Shown one piece after another: positions 1-10,668 of a stretch of DNA of 64,000 bases. The DNA is from Pseudeuparius sepicola (lineage: Eukaryota > Arthropoda > Insecta > Coleoptera > Anthribidae): positions 41,075,787 through 41,139,786 of the forward strand of contig OY987298.1 of NCBI GenBank assembly GCA_963920635.1, read 5' to 3'. The notes beneath the pieces were generated by a model, which saw nothing but the letters and a program-made list of their open reading frames with translations, had not been told where the DNA came from and made no database searches. The position numbers and the translations under genes are program-made. Every line of letters begins with the position of its first letter. Position 1 is the stretch's first letter.

Positions 1-505
1 CACATAATTATGTGAGTATTATTTATTCAAACACTTACAAACAATACCATAATTTTATAGTCACATGGTAAGTGTTAAAAAGTACTAATTTCGCTTAGAT
101 GGTCCGCAAAACGTTCAAGTTCTTTTGTGGCAAGACTCCTCTTTCTATCGTTCGACATAGTATCTAGTCCCAGACACCAAGATATTCACTAAACTGCAGT
201 TAAAAACACGAGAACCACCGCTGTTTACGCACCAACCGACGCTAATATCGCCAGAGATCACGTGCCTGGAAATTGCAGTGTTGCCACTGTAATTTGAATG
301 ACACCACCAAACTATTAAAAAAAAAGTGGAAGCCACGACCTGGATGTTGACTAATCTCGATATAAAAGTGCGTAAACTGTGTTCGTGCAGGATACACAAC
401 CGCATGAATGTGCTCATTTTTGGTGTATCAAATATGAACACATAGGTTGAGTAGAATATTTTTTTGTGTATTAAGGGCAATACACGCAGGGGTTAACGTG
501 TTAAA
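1..505 (-). mobile_element. Possible end of a piggyBac-like element
   Basis: Read on the minus strand, this stretch ends in TTAA (501-504), then CACGTT, a second TTAA (493-496), CCCCTGCG, and a third TTAA at 471-474. This resembles the ends of the clearer piggyBac-like element at 42011-43217 (TTAA-CACGTTCACTGCGGCG). An open frame of 111 codons (145-480, minus) follows, but I recognise no transposase motif in it. The other end would lie outside the window. The call rests only on the terminal resemblance and the TTAA sites. Confidence 0.3.
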
Positions 506-574
506 AACATTGGAGGCAACTGAAGATAAATAGTGATATTTCTTCAGTATAGGATAATATTGAAACACTTTTCT

Positions 575-612
575 GTCGACGTTTCGAATTTAATTAAATT
601 CTTCCTCAGGAC
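575..612 (-). ncRNA. Hammerhead-ribozyme-like motif 1
   Basis: On the minus strand the core reads CUGAGGA, then a stem II of at least six base pairs (GAAUUU/AAAUUC), then GAAAC and the cleavage triplet GUC. This fits the hammerhead consensus CUGANGA-stem-GAAA-NUH, in which position 7 is free. Stem I is short (GUC/GAC). Stem III is the palindrome ACGU, too short to fold within one molecule but able to pair between two copies, as in minimal dimeric hammerheads. Such motifs are known in Penelope-like elements; no Penelope coding region is visible nearby. Confidence 0.5.
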
Positions 613-805
613 TACAATGAGACATTTTGGTTGTAAGTGTAAATTATCTTATTAGGAAATTAAAAAGTGGTACCTACAATGTCGTACAATCAAGTAATAT
701 AAAATCTAACGTTACAAATCTATTGTTAAAAATCTAATCCAAACAGCACACATACGTATTAAAAGTGTAACATATATGTACATCTTGGACGAAACATATT
801 ATGTA
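613..805. other. AT-rich spacer, nothing recognised
   Basis: AT-rich DNA between the hammerhead-like motif and the first foldback element. No gene or repeat structure is visible. Confidence 0.5.
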
Positions 806-1639
806 CAGAGTGGTTCGTTATAAATAGACACCCGCCCTAACTTGTTAGTTTTTGAGGTTAGAAAAAAAAGTTTTTTTACAAAAGTTTTAGATACTAATAG
901 AAAGCCGTGGCAGACATAACTTATGTTTTTTAAATGGAACACCCTATATATTTTTGCATTTTTGAAATCTGCTCATGAAGGCAATAATTAAAATGATATT
1001 AAACTTTGTGGCATTATCTTTTTCCGTTTTTGAAAAATTCCGTATTCAAATTTTATACTAAATTTATTTAACTTGAATTTGCGGATCTCGTGATAAAGAT
1101 AGACGATCAATGTAATAACGAAAAATATTTGTTTTAAACAAGAGAGTAACATATAGTGAAACTCCAAACTGTTTAGTAGCTTTTACGATTTTCCTGAAAT
1201 TCTTTATTTCGAGAATATAATCAGTAAAATTTGAAAAGGCTCCTACACATTTTGGAGTTTCACTATATTACTCTCTTGTTTAAAACAAATATTTTTTGTT
1301 ATTACATCGATCATCTATCTTTATCAAGAGATCCACAAATTTGAGTTAAATAACATTAGTATAAAATTTGAAAACGGAATTTTTCAAAAACGAAAAAAGA
1401 TAATGCCAAAAAGTTTAATATCATTTTAATTGCCTTGTTGAGCAGACTTCAAAAAATATATAGGGTGTTCCATTTAAAAAAACATAAGTTATGTCTGCCA
1501 CAGCTTTCTAGAACACACTGGTCCAATAGCGTCACAAAAAACTTTGTATTAGTATCTAAAACTTTTATAAAAAAACTTTTTTTTCTAACCTCAAAAACTA
1601 GCAAGTTAAGGAAGTGTCAATTTATAATGAACCACCCTG
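806..1639. mobile_element. Foldback element with TA target duplication (copy 1)
   Basis: The two halves (about 806-1200 and 1255-1639) are inverted copies of each other, so the element would fold into a hairpin with arms near 400 bp. It starts CAGAGTGGTTC, ends GAACCACCCTG and is flanked by TA on both sides (804-805, 1640-1641), as expected for a Tc1/mariner-type insertion. No transposase is present. Parts of the arm sequence recur in diverged form at 61.3-61.7 kb and 62.96-63.9 kb. Open frames in it are palindrome artefacts. Confidence 0.8.
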
Positions 1640-2572
1640 TACATAAGACGTACAGTTTATGTCCTTGTTTGTGTTAAAATGTGTCAAAAAAAATATTCCT
1701 TTATTTCTTCTTTGTTAAAAAAAATATATAAAACTATACGTGTTTTGTCTATTGTTCCTGTACCTATCAGGAGCCAAAGCCAATTTTGGATGGCTGTCTC
1801 GACTTCTTTAGTTTCCTTAGAAGTTTGTCGGGCTGCACCTGAATAAAGAAAACAAATACTTATAAGTACACAAAACAAAGTAGGTACATAAATATGAGAA
1901 CATGTTATCATAATTTACGGGGAGTTCTAAGATTGCTTTAAGGTGTGTAGGTATTTTTTAAATCACGTCCTTATATAAAAAAGTCATTAAAAGTCTTATT
2001 TTGACGAGATTTACCTAGCTCCTAGGTGCTTTAAGAGTCCTCACACTAGGTATGTATTATAAGGTGTATTATATTATGTATATTGTATGTGGCAATTGGC
2101 AATTGGTAATAATTATCACAAATTCTGTTCTTATTATGGACGAAATAACGAAATTCCTTATAAAAGATTCAAATGCGCCCTATTTCCCGCCCTTTTATGA
2201 GGGAGGTTTTGTGCCCCTGCCAATAGCATTTCTGGTACCTAGGAAGGTACACATAAAAATATTAAAAGACTAAAATGGTCATTTTTAAACTAAACCACAG
2301 AAAATACCATGCGAGTACTGCTACGGAAGTTGCACAAACCCACCAAGACCCATTTAGACGTTATTTGCTTTCCGCTTTCAAATGGAATATACCTAACCTA
2401 TAATAAAACAGAAGGTACTTATAGTAAAACATAAGAGAGAACGCTAAAGACGCAGAGGGGAAGTAAAATAAAAAACGCGTGAATAGGCCATAAAATTGCT
2501 GCCGCCACAGGCGTCCGTAATAACGGCGGTGAAAATTTTGGTAGTCAGTTGAGGAGTCTGATTAAATAAGTA
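1640..2572. other. Unassigned stretch
   Basis: AT-rich to about 2430, then somewhat GC-richer (2450-2560). Short open frames at 1684-1911 (minus) and 2052-2273 (plus) show no recognisable domain and I do not call them genes. No tandem or inverted repeat stands out. Confidence 0.5.
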
Positions 2573-2675
2573 ATTTGAAAGCGTTATTAGTTGCCTCCTC
2601 ATCGAAAACCCTTATTACGTTTGCGATAATTTCCTTGGCTTGGCTATGTATGGTCCTTCCGCGGACATTGGTCAT
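2573..2675 (-). pseudogene. N-terminal fragment of an insect transposon-type protein
   Basis: Read on the minus strand from an ATG at 2675, the frame gives about 34 residues with the pattern R-x-I-x-S-Q-A-x-E-I-I-x-N-V, then a stop. This resembles the helical N-terminus of a widespread insect transposon-encoded protein family that I cannot name with certainty. No continuation is visible on either side, so it is a fragment. The resemblance is short and by eye; it could be chance. Confidence 0.35.
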
Positions 2676-3900
2676 TATACAACCACTACTAACACCGCAA
2701 AACTCAAATTGTCTCCCTTCGCGCACTGCTATGAGGCGAAGACTAGTGTTCGTGATATTTGCGACCGCCAGTCGCTCTAAGAAATATTCAGTTTGGAATA
2801 CTGATTGCAGGATGAATCTTTACTGGGCTTGCTAGGAGTTGCCGGATCGCAAAAAACCTGTACAATTCTGGTGCACTAGCGTACTGGCTTTGGTGTATTA
2901 TGTTTCCTAAAGAGAATTATATTTGGAAGTTCGGCAACATTCGAAATTTTTTACTCGCATTCTTGAGGCTCGTATTCTCTGGTAAGGTGGACTAATTCTG
3001 GACTATACCTCCTTTATTTACCCGATACACCACTTGCACATGACGTACAAACGATGAAAACACCCAACTTTCTTTTAAGTCTCTAGAATTCACTAAAGAA
3101 CGAACAACTTCTACACACCAGAGAATACTATCTATACTCCAAAACACAGCGGCCGGCAAATGGCAGACGCGGACACAACGCGAGACGCGATCGACGCGGT
3201 CCGATGTGTCAAGAGCAGTCATTGCATTGTTGCCAAGTCACTTCCACTAGATTTTCATATTTACCGAGCCAAAGATGGAAATGAACTAGATGTAATTTTT
3301 AAGTTGAAAATAAGTAATTATAACTTTATGGCCTTTCGTCCAATTTACCGGTGAAGTAGTAAAGTAATAATAATTAGGTATATTGTCAACGAGAGGAAAT
3401 AATATCGGGTCCTAACATATTTTTAGACAAATTCGGAAAGTTCATAAACCTCAAAATTATTGCTAAATTGCAAATCCAACTTTTCCGTTAATGCCAAATC
3501 GAACCATATCGGGCGATTGCCCGCGAAGTGCTGACTCGGTTTCCTCTAAAGGTTTAAATACCGGTGGTCCGTATTTCGGGGGATCAGTGATCGACGATTG
3601 GTTCCAGGCGCCCCGGTTCGTACTGCACTACTCAACTTACACCTCAACTCTACTCAACCCTACGGAACGACGATAGAATCCTCTTCGGGATGACGACGAG
3701 ATACTCTGGTTGACAGCCGGTGACTTCCCTGGTCGGCGAGCGAGATGTTGGACCCACCAGTAACAAGCATTATTATCCTATAATGTAAGTTTCCATATTT
3801 CTCCCTTCTGGGAAATGATTCTATCTCCGTACAAGGTATACCCAAAAAGTACGAAGCTGTAAAAGGACCACTTAATATTTTACCACTTTATATTTTATTC
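2676..3900. other. Unassigned stretch with short GC-richer patches
   Basis: GC-richer patches lie at 2690-2900, 3150-3230 and 3490-3740 in AT-rich DNA. Small open frames (3160-3354, 3491-3676) lack recognisable domains. No terminal repeats were found. The patches could be conserved noncoding sequence or decayed transposon exons. Confidence 0.4.
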
Positions 3901-3999
3901 CTAGATCTCGACTTTAAACTCGAGATCTCGACTTTGAACTCGAGATCTCGACTTTGAACTCGAGATCTCGATTTTGAACTCGAGATCCCGACTTTGAAC
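3901..3999. repeat. 20-bp tandem repeat, about five copies
   Basis: The unit CTCGAGATCTCGACTTTGAA repeats head to tail about five times, the first copy partial and the last two with single substitutions. Each unit contains the palindrome TCGAGATCTCGA, so the array is made of overlapping short dyads spaced exactly two helical turns apart. Confidence 0.9.
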
Positions 4000-4412
4000 A
4001 AATTTACAAATTAATAATACAAAGTAATAATACAAATTATTAATACAAACTACAAATTAAATTGGCACAGGTAAAATGCTTGCATACCTACTTAATAATA
4101 TTTTATATTTTAACACCACATTTAAATTAGGTGTTGAAACAAATTTAAGGTTTTCCAAGTAGATACAGAAAAGATTATTATTATTATTCAAATAACAATT
4201 TATTATAAAAAGTTACCTAAATTAAGGAATCTGCTAGAAGGCTTAAATTAGGTAATTAGGTAGACAATGCCTACTTGATAAATAATTTTACCAGCTATGC
4301 CAATTTAATACCTGGATCCTTCCATAGTGGGTATAAAATAAATTTACTTTGGGACTCGCCGTCATTTTCATAGTAGATTTTGCCAAAGTATCTTTAACAT
4401 TTTCCTGTTATC

Positions 4413-4650
4413 ATGGTTTACACTGTAGATGAAAGGGTTGAAATGATTTTTATATACGGGCAAGAAGCTAAATGTGCATTGAGAACAGCTACTTTTAATG
4501 CAAGATATTTGGGTGTCCATTTGGATACAGACATGCGATATCAAGAGCATGTTTCCTCAATAGTGAAAAAATCAATATCAGGCATAGGCTTTGGGAGTCG
4601 ATGGTTTTGTCGCATATCGACTACTGCCTCACCTTGTATTGGCCGGCCTT
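4413..4650 (+). pseudogene. DUF4817-like fragment joined to a LINE RT fragment
   Basis: The open frame begins with about 33 residues of the M-V-Y-T-V-x-E-R-V-E-M-I-F-I-Y-G type, the start of the DUF4817 helix-turn-helix domain found at the N-terminus of many insect mobile-element proteins. After about 4515 it changes to a Y-L-G-V-H-L-D-x-D-M-R-Y pattern followed by H-V-S-x-I-V-K-K, typical of the post-catalytic region of jockey/CR1-type LINE reverse transcriptases. The frame stays open across the junction. Both halves are truncated, so this is a chance chimera rather than a working gene. Confidence 0.55.
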
Positions 4651-4662
4651 GACTGCTTGTTT

Positions 4663-4698
4663 GGAGGGAGGGAAGGAGGGTTGGGGTGGAAGGAGGGA
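4663..4698 (+). other. G-rich run able to form a G-quadruplex
   Basis: Five or more runs of three or four G separated by 1-5 bases (GGGAGGGAAGGAGGG, then TTGGGG and AGGG) meet the usual G-quadruplex pattern on the plus strand. It directly follows the DUF4817/LINE chimera. Confidence 0.5.
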
Positions 4699-5368
4699 AA
4701 TATTCAGATACGTACTCAGGGCCGTCGCTAGACCTTGTCTATGGGGGATCACAAAATAAATGAAATGTGGTTAAAAATTGAGGCGCAGGAAAGTTTTCAA
4801 GGTGTAACAGTTCAAACGAATGAAACAAAAATCGAAGTAATCTGTCCCTAATCATATGAGCAGTAACCGAAAAACGTTTAGAATATAGAAAAGAGAAGTG
4901 ATGACAAACTTATAGTTTAAGTAGGTATTATTGATTTTAAACTGACAACAATTCAGTTATTAGTTGTTATCAGTTCACAATTAATATCAGTTAGTGCCTA
5001 TAAAATTTTCGTGACACCCTCTTACAAATAAATTAATTCATTTGTTTAAATTTAGTAATTATTTGAAAGGGCCACATTACATCTAATTTTTGCCGGTTCA
5101 CTCATGGATCTATCGAAATCTGCGCTTATATACAAGTAATCTGTTCGGAGTACAAACGACGTTTTTTTTACCTATAGCGCTATACTCCTTTGTGCACTCG
5201 CGCGCGGTTCAGTGTTCTCAATTAAATTTTGTAAATATTACTTTGGTTTTTTTTTGTTTGAGCTCCAACTTCTGAATTTAGTTGTCAGATTGTTCATTAT
5301 TAAACAAAAAAGGTATAATTTATTGGCAACCAACTCTAAAAGGCCTTTCCAACGCGGAGTTTGTTATA
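4699..5368. other. Unassigned, with an orphan hAT-like terminus
   Basis: At 4728 the sequence CAGGGCCGTCGCTAGA resembles terminal inverted repeats of hAT transposons, but no matching inverted end was found. The rest is AT-rich with no recognisable gene; open frames at 5090-5275 and 5282-5470 show no domain. Confidence 0.3.
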
Positions 5369-6160
5369 CAGGGTGATTCAGTTTTAATCTGCAACACTTC
5401 AACAGGTGATAGAAAACCAAAAAATAACTGCACTTTCTTCTATAAACTATATCATTTTAAGGCCTTATAAAAATGTTACAGGGTGTTAAAGTTGCAAGAA
5501 GTATGTAGAATTTATTGAATATTTTACGAACTAGTTGAGATATTGAAGTCATATTTGGTACACGTTATAACGGCATGGGTTAGCATAAAACCTGTTAATA
5601 TCAAATATCTTGAACAACCAGTGGCGTAGAAATGGGTAATTAGTATAATTTATTTTAGAAAAAAAAATAGAACCACCTTGTATAGCAATAAAATCTATTC
5701 AAATCCTTATGTAAATTTTTATTGTAAACAAAAACGTTCTCTTAGCATTTTTTCATATGTGTCATGGTTTCATAGCAAATTTGATTTTTTCGTAATATTT
5801 CGGGGTACTTCTGAAAAATTATCTAAAAAATTTGCTTCATAAGTAACACTTAAAGTGGAAATAATGTGTTTGCGCCTGAAATAAAGTAACTTTATTAAAT
5901 AAATTATACTAATTACCCATTTCTACGCCACTGATTATTCAAGATGTTTGATATTAACAGGTTTTATGCTAACCCATGCCGTTATAACGTGTACTAAATA
6001 TGACTTAAATATCAATATCTCCACATATTTCTTGCAACTTTAACACCCTGTAACTTTTTTATAAAGCCTTAAAATGATATAGTTTATAGAAGAAAGTGCG
6101 GTTATTTTTTGGTTTTCTATCACCCGTTGAAGTGTTGCAGATTAAAACTGAATCACCCTG
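5369..6160. mobile_element. Foldback element with TA target duplication (copy 2)
   Basis: It starts CAGGGTGATTCAGTTTTAAT and ends with the inverted complement, flanked by TA (5367-5368, 6161-6162). The arms are inverted copies for roughly 300 bp each (e.g. 5369-5480 against 6045-6160, and 5550-5660 against 5910-6000). It encodes nothing. It shares the CAGGGTG terminus and TA target with the elements at 806-1639 and 25900-26611 but differs from them inside, so it is a separate family within one group. Confidence 0.8.
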
Positions 6161-6244
6161 TACAACAGACTAACTAAAAATAAAATTGGTAAATAAAAAT
6201 TAAGGTCTTGATATTCTCACAGCTCAAATTTATTTTTTCAAATA

Positions 6245-6290
6245 GGCGACCGGTTTCGTGATTTTTAAAAATTAATCACATCTTCAGGCC
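6245..6290 (-). ncRNA. Hammerhead-ribozyme-like motif 2
   Basis: The minus strand reads GGC, CUGAAGA, a hairpin with stem GUGAUU/AAUCAC, GAAACCGGU, the cleavage base C, then GCC. The core matches CUGANGA-stem II-GAAA-NUH. Stem I is GGC/GCC and stem III is the palindrome ACCGGU, again suited to dimer formation. It is unlike motif 1 outside the core, so it belongs to a different repeat family. No associated coding region is seen. Confidence 0.5.
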
Positions 6291-7079
6291 AAGACTACAA
6301 CACAGAAATGTAAATAAGTTATAAACAAAATACAAACAAATGACTTACGCAGCCATAATGGCATTGTACATTCTCTAGTCTCTTTTAACTATGAAAGAGG
6401 ATGTTTTATTGAGAACTGCGCTCGCTAATTATTATACCTAACGAAATTTTATTTTAAAAAACTCTCTTCGCACGTCACGTCAAATTTGTATGAGCTTATG
6501 TCGGCTGGGCCCGAGGCGGGTCTCGAGAGCTAACAGCTTTGGAGCGCCGCGTCGCCGCGTGGACAGTTCGGGAAAAATAAGACGGCTCTCTGATAAATGC
6601 CCCCTATATGAAGGGACTCCATGTCAAAGGTGATTTATGGCTCCGGCCTGATGCCTGAAAGAAGATTGTCTTCTGTATTGTATCTTATCTCGTATCAAGT
6701 TTTCCCCGACTTTCTGGGAGCCATATTATATAGGTTTAAGTATATAACATAAAGCGAACTGACGGACAGTTCGATAGCGAGCCTATATGTTTTCGGGAAA
6801 ATTATTTTAGGGAAGCTACCGGTTGGCGATGATGTTCTGCTACCAAGGCAAGGAAATAAAAAGTAAATAATGTACGGGGTGATTCATCGGAAATGGGAAA
6901 TGATGAACCCGCAAGATCAAAAGACATCCCCAAAAAGGGCAGCCGCCCATTTCTTGTATGCCTAAAACAAATAAAATTACTTAATTCCAAATACTTCACA
7001 ATGTATTGAATAGGTACATATGAAAACCTATTTCGAAAAATATTGTGAACACGCAAATAAATAGTGAGGTGCGATATAA
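6291..7079. other. Unassigned, GC-rich island at 6470-6750
   Basis: The 6470-6750 island is clearly GC-richer than its surroundings and holds short motifs such as TCAAAGGTGATTTATGG, reminiscent of developmental enhancer sites. No coding potential or repeat structure was recognised. Candidate conserved noncoding DNA only. Confidence 0.3.
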
Positions 7080-7401
7080 TTATGCATAGTTTCCTTCAAG
7101 TGATGCAGGGAACTCCGTATCATCCTCTGCTTCTTCTTCAATTTCTGCAACGGGCTTGTTACTACAGCTGTTACTACAGGTATTCATGTATTTGCAAGAT
7201 TTAAGTTTTAAAACTGTTTCTGGTGCTGGTGGCTGTAGCGTTGGTACTGGCTGCCCCCTTTGGTTTTCTTCCAACCCCATTGTTCATGACCTTTTTTATT
7301 TCCAAGCCATTGTTGTACTTACTTGAAAGTATATCTACTCTCAAAGAATAAAAAATGTTGCTACTGTGTTTTGCAGCATCGGTAGGAGGTAGGGACGCCA
7401 A
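7080..7401 (-). pseudogene. Fragment of an insect transposon-associated protein
   Basis: Two overlapping minus-strand frames (7201-7401 and 7080-7280) together give a pattern of L-P-P-T-x-x-A-A near the start and P-P-A-P-E-T-V-L-K-L with scattered cysteines later. This order is familiar from C-termini of uncharacterised insect mobile-element proteins with a Cys-rich tail. The change of frame near 7240 shows a frameshift. It is truncated on both sides. The assignment is by resemblance only. Confidence 0.35.
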
Positions 7402-8903
7402 ATGTGATATTGTTCTGTATGTTGAAAGGCAAGGAAGTACAGATAAAATAATTAAATTAAAAAAATAAAAAAATTAAAAAAAATAATGGTTGCTTGAATT
7501 TACAACACGGGCCGTAGAAATCTTAACTCTGGTTGATTCAGATTTGATATCCTACCTAGGATGGATACGAAATTTTATCCGATCAGTTAACTTATTCATT
7601 CTGTAGACTGTGAAGAAACTACAAATATCCACGTGGCAGTAGGAAAAAACAGTTTTTCCGCATATTTGTCATTTTTTTTATAATATAAGGTTATAGCAGG
7701 AATATCGGATCGAAAGAAAGCTATATACAAAGTGTAGTACAAAGTGTAAAAGTTATGGTAGTTAGTTACTTTCATTGTTAAAACCTAAGAATAAATTGAG
7801 TTTATCATTGATATCAGCCTTTTTATTTATTGAACTATCTTCTTTATTAATTGCAGTCATTTCTATTTAAGTTGCGTTCTTAAAATGGTAACTTGATTGA
7901 AGTTAGTAATATGACCTTGTTGGAGATGCGTGTTCACATAAAACATAAGAGTTTTTATTTAGTCGAACATCACTTACCTATTTGTTAAGATATCCTGATT
8001 TTTAGATTTTGCGAGATATGGCCAATATATTTTTTTATCACAATTAGATTGATTTAGAGCTGGTGTTGGGCCTTTTAATTTTCTGTATAGTTTTCCAATA
8101 GGTTTGAAAATTGTTTGAAGCAATCTTTACATTTTTATTATGAAAAATCTTAATAGGTTTTGGTGTTAAGCCATGTATATATAAGGAAAATAAGGGCTGT
8201 AAAAGGTTTTATTAATAAAATGACATTATTCTATAAATAACAATTATTATTAATATTACTGTTCATATTATTTATGACATTTCTTGTATTAGATAAAATT
8301 TTGTGTAATAGTTTAACAGGATAAATATTATGTTCTATAAGAATTTGTTTTAATTTAATTAAATTATGTTGACTTAATGTTAGATGTACTGCATATAATT
8401 TAATAGTTCTTTTTTTAAGCCAAAATCACATAATATCCACCTATGTGCTGCATATATTGTTTTTAACCTAGAAATTAATGCTTTAATTTAAGAGTAAGTG
8501 TCAACGACAATTTTATTTGAATTTTCACATTGAATACATTTTTAGCCCTAAAGAAGTTCAAAACCATGAAAGAAAACTTGGTTATTTGAAAGATGTATAT
8601 TAAATAATATTGTAACGAAAAATACCTTAAAGTTATTATATCAGCTTTTATTTAATGAACACGTTTGCACTGTTTCCTAATCTACTCAAAGATTTAGCAG
8701 ATAAATTTTAGGATTCAGTATTCTACTTCCAGTTTTATAATTTTTAAGATTAGTTTGGAGGCATTTTCCGTTACAGCTTTGTTGGCCTGTGGCCCCCAGG
8801 ACCCTATTTTCTTTTAGTTTTTCATTGTTTTCCCTGTAGAGGTTCCTTACGTTTTTTTAGAACTTTTCTAGAACTTTATGATTTGTAGAACTGTCATTGT
8901 CCA
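7402..8903. other. AT-rich stretch, nothing recognised
   Basis: Very AT-rich with no open frame of note and no clear repeat. A possible LTR-like start TGTAACGAAAA lies at 8611 but no matching LTR end was found. Confidence 0.5.
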
Positions 8904-8950
8904 GGAATATTCTAGAGTATTCTCCAGTCTTCCATTTGAGTATATATAAG
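8904..8950 (+). promoter_or_regulatory. Heat-shock-element-like array plus TATA box
   Basis: At 8904-8923 the sequence reads GAA-TA-TTC-TA-GAG-TA-TTC: four alternating half-sites at the 5-bp spacing bound by heat shock factor, one with a single mismatch. A TATATATAAG box follows at 8941. Additional TTCTAGAA half-site pairs lie just upstream (about 8867-8874). Downstream, an AATAAATAAGG polyadenylation-like signal lies near 9078. This could be the promoter of a solo LTR rather than of a host gene. Confidence 0.4.
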
Positions 8951-9180
8951 CCCTTGGAATTAGGCCTGGAAGTAAGTAAATGGTTAGTATGCGATTTTAG
9001 TGAAAGTTTAAGACCTGAGGAATATTTTTGGCCAGTGACAGAGCCTGAGAAGTACCTGTATTTTGTGAATTTTACAATAAATAAGGTGGTAGTTATAATC
9101 AAGGAAAAGAGTTTGGACTGTGATTTTTGAAATTAGGTAAAAAAAATTTTTGGCTGTAAATCCGCTATTTTCAATTCTAT

Positions 9181-9233
9181 AATTATTTTCTATACATTAT
9201 TTTCTATACATATATTTTCTATACATATATTAT
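9181..9233. repeat. Short AT-rich tandem repeat (TTTTCTATACATA)
   Basis: The word TTTTCTATACAT occurs three times in a row with spacings of 16-18 bp, forming a small minisatellite. Confidence 0.6.
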
Positions 9234-9287
9234 TTCTTTCAAGACATGCAAAACTTACGTATCTAAAATATTATTATAGAAAAGTTA

Positions 9288-9402
9288 TTAAAGTCAACAC
9301 AAATATATGTGATGGAAGCCATCATGCCAATCACTAGTGCAGAATTTTGAATGGTCTAGTCACTGCATTGACGCATGCCATCACATATTTGTGTTGACTT
9401 TA
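9288..9402. mobile_element. 115-bp hairpin MITE
   Basis: It begins TTAAAGTCAACACAAATATA and ends with the near-perfect inverted complement (about 26 bp), enclosing a short centre. No coding capacity. The element is small enough to be a complete hairpin MITE; its target duplication is unclear. Confidence 0.6.
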
Positions 9403-10245
9403 AAACCTCGCCGTATATTCCTTTATTCAATGCCTATATCTGCCACATCCCAATATCTGCCACATCCCAAGAAACCTTCCTAAACATTGCCACTGTTCAG
9501 AATTCTGTCCAACATTTTTAGTTTATAGTTATTATTGTTAGGTTCCTCAGTTTTATATCACACCTTTATTGAGTTGCACAAAACACCTAGTATACATAAA
9601 AAAAAAACGAACAAGACATTGACAACAAAACAAGATACTTTTTGACGAATACATAAAAAAAAGTTTTTAATACTCGCGCGCGTGGCAAGAGGAAGTTAGC
9701 CAGTTTCGCCCAAGTCCAACCTTGGGGATCGCAGAGCGTCGGACGGGCCCGTACTGTAAGAGGAGTTACCTCCGAGACCGCGAGAACGACACCGACTAGA
9801 CCTCAGGTGAGGTGAGCTCAAAATAAGGGTTTAAACGTAATAGTTTATTTAATTATCGCCCATTTCCCAACAGCCACCAAAGGTTTTTTATTTGGAAGCA
9901 AGCTAAGTTTATAAATCAGTGGGTATAATATGTTTTCGGAAAGTGGAATATCTACATTTACTACCCCCATGTAGTAGCTACGGACTAAAACATTTGATTG
10001 TTCACATAAAAAGAAGGATTTGTTTTATTTCACTCTTTTAGGGAGGGAGTAGTTGCTTTACTTTTATTGCATCGAATAAGTATGGTATTTTTACATTCGA
10101 TGTAAAGATGGGAATATATGTATAGGTGTAACCTTGACAGTTAATTTGTTTTAGCACAATGCTTTTATTTTCAGTAAATTATATTTAGGAAATTGTAGTT
10201 TAGATCCAAGGTGTTGTGCCTGATCAATTAAAAGTTCTACAATAA
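9403..10245. other. Unassigned stretch
   Basis: Mixed AT-rich DNA with a GC-richer patch at 9675-9810. No coding frame or repeat structure recognised. Confidence 0.4.
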
Positions 10246-10668
10246 TCCCTGCAGAAAACTTTCGTCCAATAAACATGTTGGAAGCAATTGAAAAAATCTT
10301 GGAACGCAGTGTATATATACAATTTTTGGATTTTATTGAAGGATCTGGAATTTTAACAAAATTTCAATCCGGTTATAGAAAAAAAATGTGATTGTGAGAG
10401 AGCAATTCAGTATGTCTTGAATAAGTGGAAGATGTATGTGGATTATGGTAAAATTGTTGGAGTAATTTTTATAGATTTAAAGAGAGCATTTGACAGATAA
10501 AAGTTATTATATAAATTACAGTGTTATGGGGTGTGTGGAACAGTTCAGTTCTTACCTGATTTAAAAGTTATTTAAAGATAAGAAAACAAGTTGTTATAAC
10601 TGTTCAGGGAATGTATCGAGTGAAAAATTGATTAATGTTGGTGTACCCCAAGGTAGTATTTTAGGCCC
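10246..10668 (+). pseudogene. LINE reverse transcriptase fragment, 5' portion
   Basis: The frame shows the R-P-I-N start of a non-LTR reverse transcriptase, an F-Q-S-G-Y motif, then F-I-D-L-K-R-A-F-D, which carries the first catalytic aspartate, followed by stop codons and shifts. It ends with G-V-P-Q-G-S-I-L-G-P at 10638-10668, where similarity stops abruptly. It is a jockey/CR1-type RT, probably the same LINE that resumes at 13732 and 22519. The F/YADD catalytic box is missing. A non-autonomous relic. Confidence 0.75.

Noticed and set aside
1435..1677. 80-codon frame in the first foldback element
   Set aside because: Lies in the inverted arm; no domain and no conservation expected.
8611..9130. 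Solo LTR spanning the heat-shock motif
   Set aside because: TATA and AATAAA are present but no matching TG...CA ends or target duplication could be set; kept only as a possibility.
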